From: Eulemur rufifrons
Lineage: Eukaryota > Chordata > Mammalia > Primates > Lemuridae
DNA: 64,000 nt
Assembly (NCBI RefSeq): GCF_041146395.1
Contig: NC_091008.1
Location: forward strand, 4,353,501-4,417,500
Reading direction: 5' to 3'
The position numbers were made by a program, and so were the translations under genes. The notes under the pieces were generated by a model, which saw only the letters and a program-made list of their open reading frames with translations, made no database searches and had not been told where the DNA came from. Below are positions 53,663-64,000 of this stretch, one piece after another. Position 1 is the stretch's first letter; each line of letters starts with the position of its first letter.

Positions 53663-54149
53663 GTAAGAGCCCACTTCTCCTGCCCGGGTCACCCGACGAG
53701 AGACCGCGCCACGCGTGAGGGCGAGGAGGGGGCACTGACCCCCGTGGCGAGGCCCCGGCGAGGGGCGCTTCCCGGAGGGGCCAGGCTGGGCTGGAAGAAA
53801 ATCAGAATCAGGATGCGGGAGCTCCCGGGGGCGGGGCGCGGGGAGGGGAAGGACGGTGGACCAGGAGGGAGCGTCGCGCCGCGTCCCCAAGCCCCTGGCC
53901 TACTCTTGCTGGCCGGACCCGAGGGCAGCCAGGGAGGCGCAGAGAGAGAACTGCGCCCTGCTCTGGATCGTCTGAGGGTCCGGAATACAGAAGTGCCACT
54001 CGCTTTTTCCTCTAACTGGGTCTTTGCTCTTTGTCCCTCTTTCTCCTCCACCCTGCCTCGCCCCCCTCTGCCACCCCCCGCTCCTTTGGGCCGCGCGGCC
54101 CGGGGCGTCTCTCTGCACCGCATGTGGGGTGGGCGCGCGCGCCGCCCAG
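53663..54149 (+). other. PITX2: PITX2 intron 2
   Basis: Short GC-rich intron of 487 bases, from GTAAGA to GCGCCGCCCAG. Its 3' end lacks an uninterrupted pyrimidine tract: the 25 bases before the AG are mainly G and C (GTGGGGTGGGCGCGCGCG). Confidence 0.85.
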
Positions 54150-54287
54150 GCGTGCAGCCGGCGGCCGTTGAATGCCTCTTCTCCAAAGACTCCGAAATCA
54201 AAAAGGTCGAGTTCACAGACTCTCCCGAGAGCCGGAAAGAGGCGGCCAGCAGCAAGCTCTTCCCGCGGCAGCATCCTGGCGCCAATG
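54150..54287 (+). CDS. PITX2: PITX2 isoform-B-specific exon
   Basis: The exon adds 46 residues (GVQPAAVECLF ... FPRQHPGAN) between the METNC peptide and the common part. This equals the known length difference between isoforms B (317 aa) and A (271 aa). The sequence is polar with charged stretches (KDSEIKKVE, ESRKEA) and shows no known domain. It supplies part of the isoform-specific amino-terminal region that tunes transactivation. It starts after CGCCGCCCAG (54149) in phase 1, ends AATG before GTAAGG at 54288, and keeps the frame whether included or skipped (138 nt = 46 codons). I see no stop or frameshift. The weak acceptor fits its alternative use. Confidence 0.96.
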
Positions 54288-57200
54288 GTAAGGCCGGGAA
54301 GAAAGCGCAGGCCGCGCGCTGGGCACCCGCCTCCGGGTCGCTGGGCCTCGGGGGACGCGCGAGCAGGCGACGCCGCCAGCCCCGGCGCGCCCGCTGCTTG
54401 TAACTTAGGCACTTGGCCTCGGGGTGGGACGGGAAGCAGCCGTCCCGGGAACGTTAATTCCTTTCCCCAAATTATACTGCACTCCTGAGACCCAACACCT
54501 CTCCCTCTCGCTCTCTGCCTGTGGTCTGATCCCCTACGCGCGCCCCAGCCTACCTCGGTGCCTCTAGCTGGCGTGGAAAAGTGGTCCAACAGCGACCTCT
54601 GTCGCCCACCGTGTCCCAGTGCGCGCGGCGCCACCGGGGCCCACCCCGTCCCGGAGGCTCTCAGCCACGCCCCACCCCAGGCTGTGGGTGCAGGGTTTAT
54701 CGCGGGAGGCGAGCACAGGAAACTCGTGCTGGCGAAGGTTTGCTTCGGCGGGTTGGGGGCGGGGCGGGGGCTGCCACCAACCCTGCTAGAGCCGGAGAGC
54801 GGCGACTGCGCTCTGCAGCCCCGGCTGGAACGGAGTGTGCGCCCCCCGTCGAGGCGAACCTGCCTGCTGTGCTTGTTGACAGGCCTCCGGTTTTGGAGAT
54901 GTCGCTTGGTTGGCTGGTGTCACTCTGGATGAGTCAAGGGACCTTTGCCAGGCATAGTCTGCAGGCTTGTGTGAAAAGTTAAAACGTCTGCCACCCACGG
55001 CACGGGCCTTTGCTGCATTGAAACTTGTCCTTTAGTAGCGTGTGTGTACGGATGGGTGTCTAAGAGGGCGAGAAAAGTTTTCTCCGGGAATACGTGAAAA
55101 ACTCAAATTTACTGTTCTCTCTTCTCCGGGTTTTCCAGGCTTCGTAATAAGTGCCTAGCTTAGGAGGTTGTCGACCTTTGATAGGGTGAGCAGATAAAGC
55201 CCCGCTTGGCCCTCGGCCCCTAACCTCGTTCCTTCCGGATTAAAGTGTAAGGATACAAAGTAATATGTGCCCGGGCGGGGGGCGGGGTTGGGGGGTGCGA
55301 TTTGGGACCACCGCCAAGTAAACAAACCGTATTACTAGAAAGAAAACAAAGGTCCTGCACGTCGTCTTCCCCGCGAATCTGAGAGAAAAGCATCATTTGT
55401 TGAAACAAAACGTCTAAAGCTTTCAGGGTCCTGACACTGCGCACTGTCGCGAATCGTCCTGCTGGGCCAGTTAAACGCTCACTTGTCCGGGATTAACCCC
55501 CCGGGGTTAAATGGGGCAATGCGAGATAACATGGGGTGATTTCTGTCATTAAGATTGTGTTAAATTCTTCTTCTGTTTGATAATCGGTCGTAAAAATAAA
55601 TTATTAGACCGGAGTATGTTTGGGATATGGTTAAAAATCAAGAGTAGCGATGACTCCCGGGGAGGATGCTTTGTGCGGGCTCAGCCCTGGCTCCGGCCAG
55701 ACGACGGGAGCTCCCCAGTGTCGCTTCGCACGGGGCGGGCTGCGGCGACAGGGCCGAGGCTGACGTTTCTGGCCGCCCTGGGAGCCAGAGATGCTCACGA
55801 TGTCCCCTCCTCCTGCTACTCCCCCACCCCGGGTTTCGCTGACCCGAGGGATGGCTTCTGAGGACAGGTGGCCACCTTGCGAGCTGAGGGAGGCAGGGCC
55901 CCTTCGAGGAGCAGCCTAGGGCGGGATGGGGTCCTCCTAAGTGGGCAGGAAGCGACCGAGAGCGGAGGAGGCCCCTTCTCGCGCCGGTCCCAGGCTGAGC
56001 AGGAGCCTCTGGGCGTTGGCTTTCGATAATTAGCAAATAAAGAGCTAGAAATAATGAACGATTGTTTTCTTAACCATTGCTTTCAGGCCTGGATTACTTT
56101 AGTGCACGTGAAAGGCTCTGCTTTTCTCCTACACTGTCAATACATCTACTTTGTACTTCTGGACCGAAGAGAAAAATTGCTGCCCAAACATGTTTAATGC
56201 CATTAATTAAGAAGAGGGCATGGAATGGGAAGAAATGAAAAATCTTGATTTTATTAGCTTTTAGGGAACTGGTAGACCAAAAAAAAAAAAAAAAAAAATG
56301 TCACACATGAGGGTGCAAAGCGACAGCATTGCTGAAGTGAAGTTGCCAGAGTACCCTTTACTGATTATGAGTTAATTTATGGGGTATGCAAACTTCTGGC
56401 CACAGCCTGCTCTTAAAACAAAAGAATGTATTTCTTGGTTTTGGGGGTTTGCTTTTATTTATTTATTTATTTTACAGTTTTCCTTTGCTTTTAAAATGAG
56501 AAAAGTTTACAATGACATGCAATTTTTTAAAAGGGCCATGCTATTCTATCATTGGCACGACCCTCCCTCCCCACAAAAAAAAAAAATAAAATAAATGCCA
56601 TGTCCATGTTAAAAACTGTTTGAAAACGCTCTGAATAGGCAGAGGCCACCTCTGGGAGACCCAGGCTCTGCGTCCCTTCCCAAGAGAGGTCCCCTCCCCT
56701 TGATACGCGTTGGGCGGCCCCCCAGCCTGGCTGGCACCCGAGACAGGAGACACCCAGAGAATGACTGGAGACCCCTAAAGCCGGAGGTTAGAGAGAGGGT
56801 TAAGAGGGGAATGGCGAGCAGGGAAGGAGGGTTGGCAAGTTAAGCAGCCAGCGGAAAGGAGGCGCAGACGCTCTCTGGAAACGTCCCCTGGAGTAGAGGC
56901 CGTTGGCTTTCCTTGCCTTGGAGGCCCCAAAAGGCGCCTCTGTTTTGGCAGAATTAATAAAATGGTCTTTACGTTAAGGAAGAGGACGGACTGACCCTCC
57001 CCGTCGGTGACAAAAAGTTTCGGGGCGGCGACTCTGGGTTCTGGGCTAACGTCGCACAGCGCTGCAGCCCGTTTGACCCTGACTCCTGGCTTCGCGTCAG
57101 GACGTGGGGTGGGTACTTCGCCAGCCTCCCCAGCAAAGCCATTAAATTTTTAAATAGCTTTGGCAGAGTGGATGGGCCGAAAGTGTTCGTTCGGCCCAGG

Positions 57201-57384
57201 TCTCCGGTGTGTGCAGACTTCCTTCCCCTGGGAGGGAAGCTCGGTGGCCCCCCGAGGCACCCGCAGCCGCGACAGGACACCGACACGCGCCTCCTCGCGG
57301 GGCAGCAGCTCAGCCCCAATCGTCTTTAGAGGACTCAGGTTAACCCCGGCGGCCTCCGGCGGTCGCAGACCCTTCCCTGCCCCC

Positions 57385-57430
57385 ATTCATTCAATCAGCA
57401 AATGTTTGCCAAGCACATACCATGTGGGCT
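57385..57430 (-). repeat. L2-type fragment in the PITX2 intron
   Basis: CATTCATTCAATCAGCAAAT, then GCCAAGCACATACCATGTGG, resemble the reversed L2 3' end. It is short and old. Confidence 0.45.
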
Positions 57431-58776
57431 CTTAATGTACCCGCTGAACGTGAATAATCCGGTTTTCCTGGCCGTTATGAAACGATTTCAATGCTAACAC
57501 GGGTACCTGCGAGATGAGGACACCCGCTCTAGCAAAATGCAAAACGGTGGTGCGTGGGGTGGTGACCCCGGCCCTGAGAAATAAGGGGATGCGCGGACGA
57601 GTTGAGACCTCTGACCGTGGCCAGGGGACAAGGGACAGGTGCTTGCCGAAGGGGGCATGAGGCTGGAGGAAAAAGCAAGGAGAGAAGATTTCTCCACCTC
57701 GACCTTGCCCCACCCCGCCCCCGTCCAATCTGCAGTTTACTGGCAGAAGCTGCCTCGCTGCTCTGGGGCTTTTCCCCGCCAAGGGACATTGTACCAGTTG
57801 TGCAAAAGTAGTCAGTCCCTGCGGATCCCTGCCAGTAAAGGTGGCCCTTCCAGGTCGCGTTCCCTGCTCCCGACGCGGTACCCACTCAAAGTTTCTTAAG
57901 GCTAGTTGGGCTGGTATTCCACCCCCTGGCTGTTTAATATATGCAGCAGTTGTTAGAGCGACTCCGGGGAAAAGGAAATGTATAACGAAAGCTTATTCGT
58001 GAGCAGGAATATACTAATGGAACTATCTGATGTCTTCTTAATCCTATGTAAAAAGCTTTGTCGTCTTCCTAATATTGACTGAATGGGTAATTAATGGCTC
58101 TTCATCTAGGCGAATACCCTGTAATCCAAGATAGGCAAAAGACAACAAGCCCAAGGTAGAAGACAAAAGGCCCAACGGCAGCCACATTCTCCCTGTCTGC
58201 CCCCATTGGGAAAGTTTTCTCAGAGGAGAAAGAGGCAGGGAAGCGGGAATACACCTACCATTTCTAGCCTAGACTTAGCTACGGCACCTGGCGATGCAGC
58301 TCAGCTCTTCTTTACTCTGCCCTTTCTCCTCCAGTCCTTGTCTCTGCATTTCTCTCTTCCTAACTGCTCTAGGGTGTCTCCCACATTGTGGCCCTGGCCA
58401 GCACCTTTTCCTCCAAAACCTCCTCCTTTCTTTTGGAGATGAGATAGTTGAGCAACATACGAGGTCCCCAAAAGGCTCAGCAACGGATCAAGCTCCTGAT
58501 CTAAAAAGAGACTCCGTTCTTATACGACCCAACACGTAGCATCTTTGCGGACTAAGGTAGCTGGAGCGCAAGGGAAGAAATTAACAGAAAGGAAGAGATC
58601 ATATGGAATCGCGTGCGTGTATCAAGGGGCGGTCAGGAATGATAGAGTCACCTTCTTTGTGAGGATCAGACAGGAAGGCTGCCCAAGATTCTACCAGCAT
58701 GTTTCTAACTGGCTGACATTTTCATTTAAACCTTTAGAAGAAATATATTACTTGGGTTACTACAAGGAGGTGGGTT

Positions 58777-58800
58777 CTTTTTTTTTTTTTTTTTTTTTTT
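58777..58800. repeat. T homopolymer
   Basis: About 24 T residues just before GTCAGCTGAC. No Alu body is attached. Confidence 0.95.
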
Positions 58801-58937
58801 GTCAGCTGACAGCTTTTAAAATATTATTTCGCTAGGGAAATAAAAGCTTCATCTCAGATTATAGGTGGGTATTTTTGGATTTATGTGATTTATGGTCACC
58901 ATGACAACTAATGCTGAATGTTAGCTACCAGCATGTC

Positions 58938-59042
58938 TGGGAGAGAGAAAACCGAAAGAAGGGAGAGCAAGAGAAATAGAAAAAGGAGAGAGACATGAGC
59001 TGGAGAGGGAGGAAAAGAGAAAAGAGAATGAGAGAGGAGAGT
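58938..59042 (+). repeat. Polypurine (GA-rich) tract
   Basis: About 105 bases made almost only of A and G (GAGAGAGAAAACCGAAAG ... AGAGGAGAG), with few pyrimidine breaks. Confidence 0.9.
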
Positions 59043-59140
59043 TTTAATTCAACTGTTGTTTAAAAAAAAAAAAGTGGCTTCAGTTAGCTGCTTGCCACTT
59101 TCTTCTTTCCAGGCCTGGATATCTGTGTTTAATTTCTTAT

Positions 59141-59181
59141 TTTCTCCCTCTCTCCCTCCTTCTGTCTCTCTCTTCTACTCC
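59141..59181 (+). repeat. Polypyrimidine tract
   Basis: TTCTCCCTCTCTCCCTCC and following bases, almost pure C/T, about 100 bases after the polypurine tract. Confidence 0.85.
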
Positions 59182-60808
59182 CAAAACACATTTATATTAT
59201 ACCATTCTCTTTATTTTACTTAGTTCCATGAAAAGTTGCTTTCCACAGATTAAATGAGCGCCTGCTAAAACTGCAGCACTAGCATGCAAATGCGAGGAAG
59301 CATTAAATGCTTGTTGGTTTAGTGGTTTCAGCAAACCCTCTCTCCTCTAATCCCTCTCTCTTCCAGCACCAGTGGGGGGAGGGGACCACCGCCACCGCCA
59401 CCCAAACACCCTTCCTTCAGCTAGTTACCCCAAACCTCCAGACGCTGAGCCACTTGAGCCCATCTATGGGACATAAACCTGGGTACCATTTTCAGGGACC
59501 CAGAGAGAGTGGGTGTTTCTCAGCACATCTACAGGCTTCTGATTCAGAAAAGAGTCTTCCCCTTTTACCAAACCAGCGCTTTTTTTATTCCATTTAGGGC
59601 ATGGGGGCAAAGCCAGCCACAGAGAAGCTTTTAATTTCCGAGGCCTTGGGTTTCATGGCTGTGGGCGGAGTAGACCCTTTCCAGCTCGGTTTGTGTACAC
59701 AGAAAAGCCAGGCAGAGGAAAGAGGGGACGGAGGGACACTTCTTGGGCAGGGTGCAAGGTCTCCATCTGACCTCTGTGCCTTGCACCCTGCGCGCACACA
59801 CTCCCGCCCGTCACATGTCCCCAGCTGAGTCCGGGCGGGCCTCGTCCTTGAGCCGGCCTGGGCCGGGCAAGGACTCCCTCCCCTCTACGGCCTGACAGCT
59901 CAAGGAGACATCTAATTGAGCCATCTTCCGAGTGAGCTCTGGGGACAGATTCTTTCCAAAAGTCGGGGATCGCTTGGTTGGGCCCAAGGCCATACCCGGC
60001 CCGTCGTCGCTACCGAGAGTCTGGCCGCGGAGCCTCACCGCCCACTGCCATGGCCAGAGGGACTTTGCGCAACTAACACTAACGACTGTGAAATTAAATA
60101 AGACTTTAAGACTAGTAATCGGTAGCAAATACCAGCTCAAAACGCGCCTGAACCCGTGTCACCCATTTCCCTCCTCGAGGGTCTTTCTCTGAAAGAATAA
60201 AGCAATAAAACCCAGTGGAGACGACTTCTGATGTCTTCCGGACCCCAAACCTCAAACCCGCACTAGGCTTCCTTTCCTGGCCCCACGGAAGCCGTGCGGC
60301 ACCTCCAGTTTCTCTGTACCGATCATGCTGATTATTATTATTATTTGAAAACTGTAATGGAAGCTGAAGTCATAGTAATTTCTAGAACAAATCAAGAAGA
60401 ATTCAGGTGGAGGTCACAGCAGTGCTGAACTCACAAAATATGTGCGATCTCTTGACTCTTCCAGAAATCTTTTTCATTTATATGCTATGCCGGCACACTT
60501 ACAAGTCTTACGTAGGTTAACTCTCCAAAATTTCCCACCACCACGACCAGCAACCACCACCTCTATGGAGTTTTCATTGAAAAGCATCTCTTGGTCCCCC
60601 GTACACACCTCCCTTTCCTCATCTAGACTTTTCATGTCGCTGTCTGCCTGCCACCCATGGAGTGAACCTTCTTGGCCTGGGAAGAATGTCACCCAATCAG
60701 GGCTGCTCAGAGTGTATTAAAGTCATTAGGAGATTAGAAGAGTGTTGAAACTCCTGTTGGAAAAATGCAAAGAAAATCTTCACTTTTAATCAGTTGTTTA
60801 GAGAGCTG

Positions 60809-60811
<3 letters not shown>

Positions 60812-60839
<28 letters not shown>
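60812..60839 (+). repeat. (TG)n microsatellite
   Basis: About 14 TG units in the PITX2 intron. Confidence 0.95.
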
Positions 60840-63479
60840 AGATATTAAAATGGATGTGAACATATAATATATGGTTTTGGTTTTACTTTAATCCAAATTC
60901 TCTAGGTAATTGCTTTATTCTCCACTTGACTTCAGTGGATCCACACAAGTTAAGATTCCTTATCCTTTTAGGCTTATAGGCTGCCTGGAAGATTCCCAAA
61001 GTCTCCCCCACTTTGGCACCATGAAGAGCTGTCCTGTGCCCTTTGGTTTTTCAACCACTTTGGGGCTTGTTGCGGCCATTCATACGTGTATATTGGCCAT
61101 GATGAAAGTTCCATCAGGAGAGCCCAGCCACCCGAGCTTAAGTTAAAAGTCTGCGGGTTTGCGAGAGATGGGTTTAGAAATCTACAACGTTCTGTGGTGC
61201 TTCTTAGCTTTCCAGGGTAAAGCATTTTGCAAAACACCTCAAGCTTCCAAAAACTCTTACAGCTGCAGGGTTGGAATCTTGAAAAAGAAGGAAGGAGGTA
61301 TGATCACTACAGTGGAGAATTTTGCATTTCTTTGATATGATGGCGTCTCTTCCTGAAAAGAAACCTTAAGGGGCATGGTATCGTGGGGACCGAAACTATA
61401 CTGAGGTTTGAAAGAAGAAGCTGGAATATGATTAGTAAACACATTGGGCGGAAAAGAGCTAGATTCATACTGATTTCGTTACAGGTCATCGGCTGGCAGT
61501 GCAATGGTAGGAAATATTTACTTTACACATACACTTTATGATCTTGGGGGAATTAGCGGAAATTCAACAAGAAAACGGCTAGAAACATTTAAAACCCTTA
61601 TTTAAAAGACTTAAGCAAATTAGAGTCTTATCAGATTAAAAACCACTACAAATGTAAGAGCATTGTCTTCAGTGAAATGCTGTAGGGTCTGAGAAGAAGA
61701 TTCTCCGCCAAATCTCAGGGATAAAATGCGTCCTTTAAGCACCAGATAATGAGCAGAATGTAAATTAATTTAACCTTCTTTACCAACAGGCTGCTGGTGT
61801 AACATGTATAATTTAGTGATAAGATTGCAGGACCTAATATAGTTGGATGTATGAGCCTCAGCTAAGGCGGACCTGTCACCTGGGGATGGGTTCCGCTCTG
61901 AGCAGGTGTGTGTATGCGTAGAATGGGGTGAACAGGAGTAAAAGATTAAAACCAGAAATGCTGATTTAAAGCTCACTATGACCAAAGTTCCCTGTTCTAG
62001 CTACATCCGTCTTAAAGTGGGATGATACTGGTAAGGCAAGACTGGAAAACAATTCTCACTTGGTTCCTTGGACTGCTCTCAAGCTGTTTACAATGGAGGA
62101 GGAGTCGCAGAGAGGGCTTGGGGGGCGCAGGGCAAAGGAGAGAAACGTAGGCTGCAAATATATTTGTAGGCTGCTTCAACCACTCTGTTCCAGACTGAAA
62201 ACGTTTCCCAATCTTATGAACAAGGACAAAGAGAGAGTTTCCTGAAGATACCTCGTACTGACATTGCAAATCATTGACTGTAACGTCAAACAAATACACA
62301 TTCAGGGATGATAACACTAACTCCACAATAAAACAATTGCCAATGCAGAAACCCAGGGGAGATTAGTTTGTGCTCTCTGGCTGACCTAAGCTGGGGGAAC
62401 AAAAGGACTTTCAGAAATTACTTTGAATTTGTTTGCGTTTCTTTCTTTACTTTCTTTGGAAAGTAAAAAATGCAAATTAAATTTACTTGGAAATAGCACT
62501 GTAAAGAGTTGATGTCCCCAAAGATGGTTTCTTTTTGTTTTATATAAATGAATAAGGCTTTGCTTTTCTTAGTGGAGAGATCTTTTAGGCTTTTCCCCCT
62601 TAGCCCACACACTACCGCTTCTGCCTGCTTGGACTTTAATGATTCAAGACAGCCTTGAGCTGGCTAGGAAAAGAAAATGACTGTTAAAAATTATCCTTGA
62701 AATTGGTTATTTGGCAACATTCTTAATTGTATGAAAATTCATTAAGGCATATTTCATATATAATTAGCTCAAGGTTGTTGATTCTCCAGGCTTTATGGAT
62801 TTGAATCTGATTGATAATAAAGTAAACAAGAGCATCGAATTTAAAGCATGGCTCTCTCGGGTTAGGACAAGCTTAATACAGTGTACAAGGAATTTGAAAG
62901 ATCTAGGATATGTGTCTTAATCAACGTTAAATAGAATGGATAAGCTTTCAGCATTTTGAAAACGCTGGGTTAGGGTTTCTATTCTATTGTGTGTTTTCTG
63001 GCTGGGGACTAATAAGCATCACAGAGAACGTGATCTGAGGCAACTTTTTATTCTTGCATAAATCCAGAGTGAACCACCAAACAGTTGTTCGCTCAAAGTC
63101 AAGGTAATTTTCTTTTGACGGGTCCATTTGCTTCTGGGTTTCTAATTTATTGGCCTGCCTTTTCGGGGCTCTGTCTTCTTCGCAATTAAAGTAAAGCTTC
63201 TTCAGATTAGTGCAGCATTCGCTTGACAGGCTGTTTGGAAAATTTAAGATCGGAGAGGTGATTCGTTGGTGTTTTTCAAGTTTTTTAGTTTTAAGCAGCA
63301 CGTCTCCTTTTTATACCGGGTGGGGGGGTGGGGGGCTTTTGATTGGAAATGGATGCGGTGAGACAAAAGGAAGGAGGGAGGGCTGCCTGGTTGATCCTTG
63401 CACCTTTGAGGCCTTGACCTTCCCGCTCCCTTCTCCCAAGCCTTCCACTCCCACTAGCCTCATCTCTCCGACTCCTCGT

Positions 63480-64000
63480 CCCAACTAAAAGCCGGATCGC
63501 CTGTGGCCGGGCAGGAGCAGAATTCCCAAGAGCCTGCCCGTGTAGACCTGGTGGGCACTGCGAGGCGTTAGCCCGGCCCCGCACTGTTGATAGGTACAGA
63601 GGGGACCGTCCCTCCGCCGCGGCCCGGGGCGTCCTGATTGGTGCAGAGCCACGTCACTCGCGGCCGGCGGAGGGGCTGGGACGAGGCAGAGGCGGAGAGG
63701 GCCGGGGAGGGCCGCGGCGGAGTGACGTCTGGGCACCAGGAAGCCCGCCTCTGGTTTTAAGATGTTAGGCCAACAGGGAAACGCGGAGCCGCAGAGCTGA
63801 TCGGCCGCTCGCCCGGGTGCCTGGAGCTGAGCTGCGGCGAGGCCCGGCTCCGGCCCGACGGCCCGAGGGGTGTGCGTGTGCGCGCCGCCCGGGGTGCGCT
63901 CGGGGCCCGCGCCACCGCCACCGCCACCGCCACAGCCACCGCCGCAGCCGCCGCCGCCGCCGCCGCCGCCGCGGAGGATCTAATATCAGCTACCTGTCCC
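63480..64000 (+). promoter_or_regulatory. PITX2: CpG island, likely PITX2C promoter (P2) and start of its leader
   Basis: CpG-dense DNA about 14 kb after the A/B promoter, where the known isoform C promoter lies. It holds an inverted CCAAT box (GATTGG at 63636-63641), CRE half-sites acgtcac (63651-63657) and gtgacgt (63722-63728), GC-rich boxes between them, and a TATA-like TTTTAA at 63755-63760. Initiation near 63780-63795 is my inference. The leader then runs through a GCC repeat to the window end. The isoform C start codon is not inside the window, so assignment rests on position and promoter character. Isoform C is the Nodal-responsive, left-side and cardiac form. Confidence 0.75.
63911..63973 (+). 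repeat. CCACCG / GCC trinucleotide repeat in the likely PITX2C leader
   Basis: Imperfect GCCACC units from 63911, then eight uninterrupted GCC units at 63947-63970, ending GCGG. Confidence 0.95.

Larger units (their letters stand above)
52290..54860. promoter_or_regulatory. PITX2: CpG island over PITX2 exons 2 and 3
   Basis: High GC and many CpG from about 52290 to 54860, with a dip near 53000-53300. It spans the first coding exon and the isoform-B exon. Such islands inside developmental genes are often Polycomb targets in embryonic stem cells; for this locus that is inference. Confidence 0.7.
54288..63480 (+). other. PITX2: PITX2 intron 3 / upstream region of the isoform C promoter
   Basis: Intron for isoforms A and B, starting GTAAGG. 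For isoform C it is 5' flanking DNA. No exon is recognisable and no recent transposon is present; only a small L2-type piece lies at about 57385-57430. GC-richer parts lie at 55650-56000, 56990-57380 and 59750-60300. There is a polypurine tract at 58938-59042, a pyrimidine tract at 59141-59181, a T-run at 58777-58800 and (TG)n at 60812-60839. AT-rich candidate regulatory blocks lie at 56030-56260 and 62690-62960. Open frames here carry no known domain. Confidence 0.75.

Noticed and set aside
52411..54634. Frames of 199-277 codons on both strands around PITX2 exons 2 and 3
   Set aside because: Shadows of the CpG island. Only the two short spliced segments match PITX2. The 219-codon frame at 53744-54403 contains the isoform B exon but reads through introns.
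63762..63800. ATG at 63762 as the PITX2C start codon
   Set aside because: Its frame stops within 13 codons, and it lies at or upstream of the inferred transcription start. The known isoform C amino terminus (MNCMKG) is not encoded here.

Overview
This 64 kb window is primate nuclear DNA, most likely from a strepsirrhine (lemur-type) primate. The Alu copies show this. They share the body of human Alu but carry strepsirrhine sequence: AGCCTGAGCAAGAGCGAGAC in the left arm, a long A-rich linker containing AGAAAGAAATTAT, and GCTGTGAGCTAGGCTGACGC in the right arm. The species cannot be named from this alone.

The one protein-coding gene I can support is the 5' part of PITX2 on the plus strand. PITX2 is the paired-like homeodomain factor of left-right asymmetry, heart, eye, tooth and pituitary development. 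A non-coding first exon lies in a CpG island and ends at a consensus donor after 49837. The first coding exon (53617-53662) encodes METNCRKLVSACVQL. The isoform-B exon (54150-54287, 46 residues) follows. The window ends inside a third CpG island (about 63480-64000) that fits the separate PITX2C promoter and leader. The PITX2C start codon, the homeobox exons and the 3' end lie beyond the window. So the window holds the isoform A/B promoter (P1), the A/B-specific exons, and the isoform C promoter (P2) about 14 kb downstream.

Layout: 1-43.6 kb is intergenic DNA upstream of PITX2. It holds 13 dimeric strepsirrhine Alus, two older AluJ-like copies, three Alu monomers or fragments, two MLT1 LTRs, a Tigger-type DNA transposon interrupted by an Alu, a MER1 hAT element, MER5-like hAT copies, many MIR and L2 fragments and several microsatellites. 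From about 43.65 kb to the end there is no recent transposon. This matches the known transposon-free zones around developmental regulators. Several AT-rich, non-repetitive blocks there (45.4, 46.5, 51.4, 52.0, 56.0 and 62.7 kb) are candidate conserved enhancers, judged from composition and motifs only.

I see no rRNA, tRNA, CRISPR array, prokaryotic operon or novel multi-gene system. Nearly all long open frames are translated Alus, shadows of CpG islands or chance frames.
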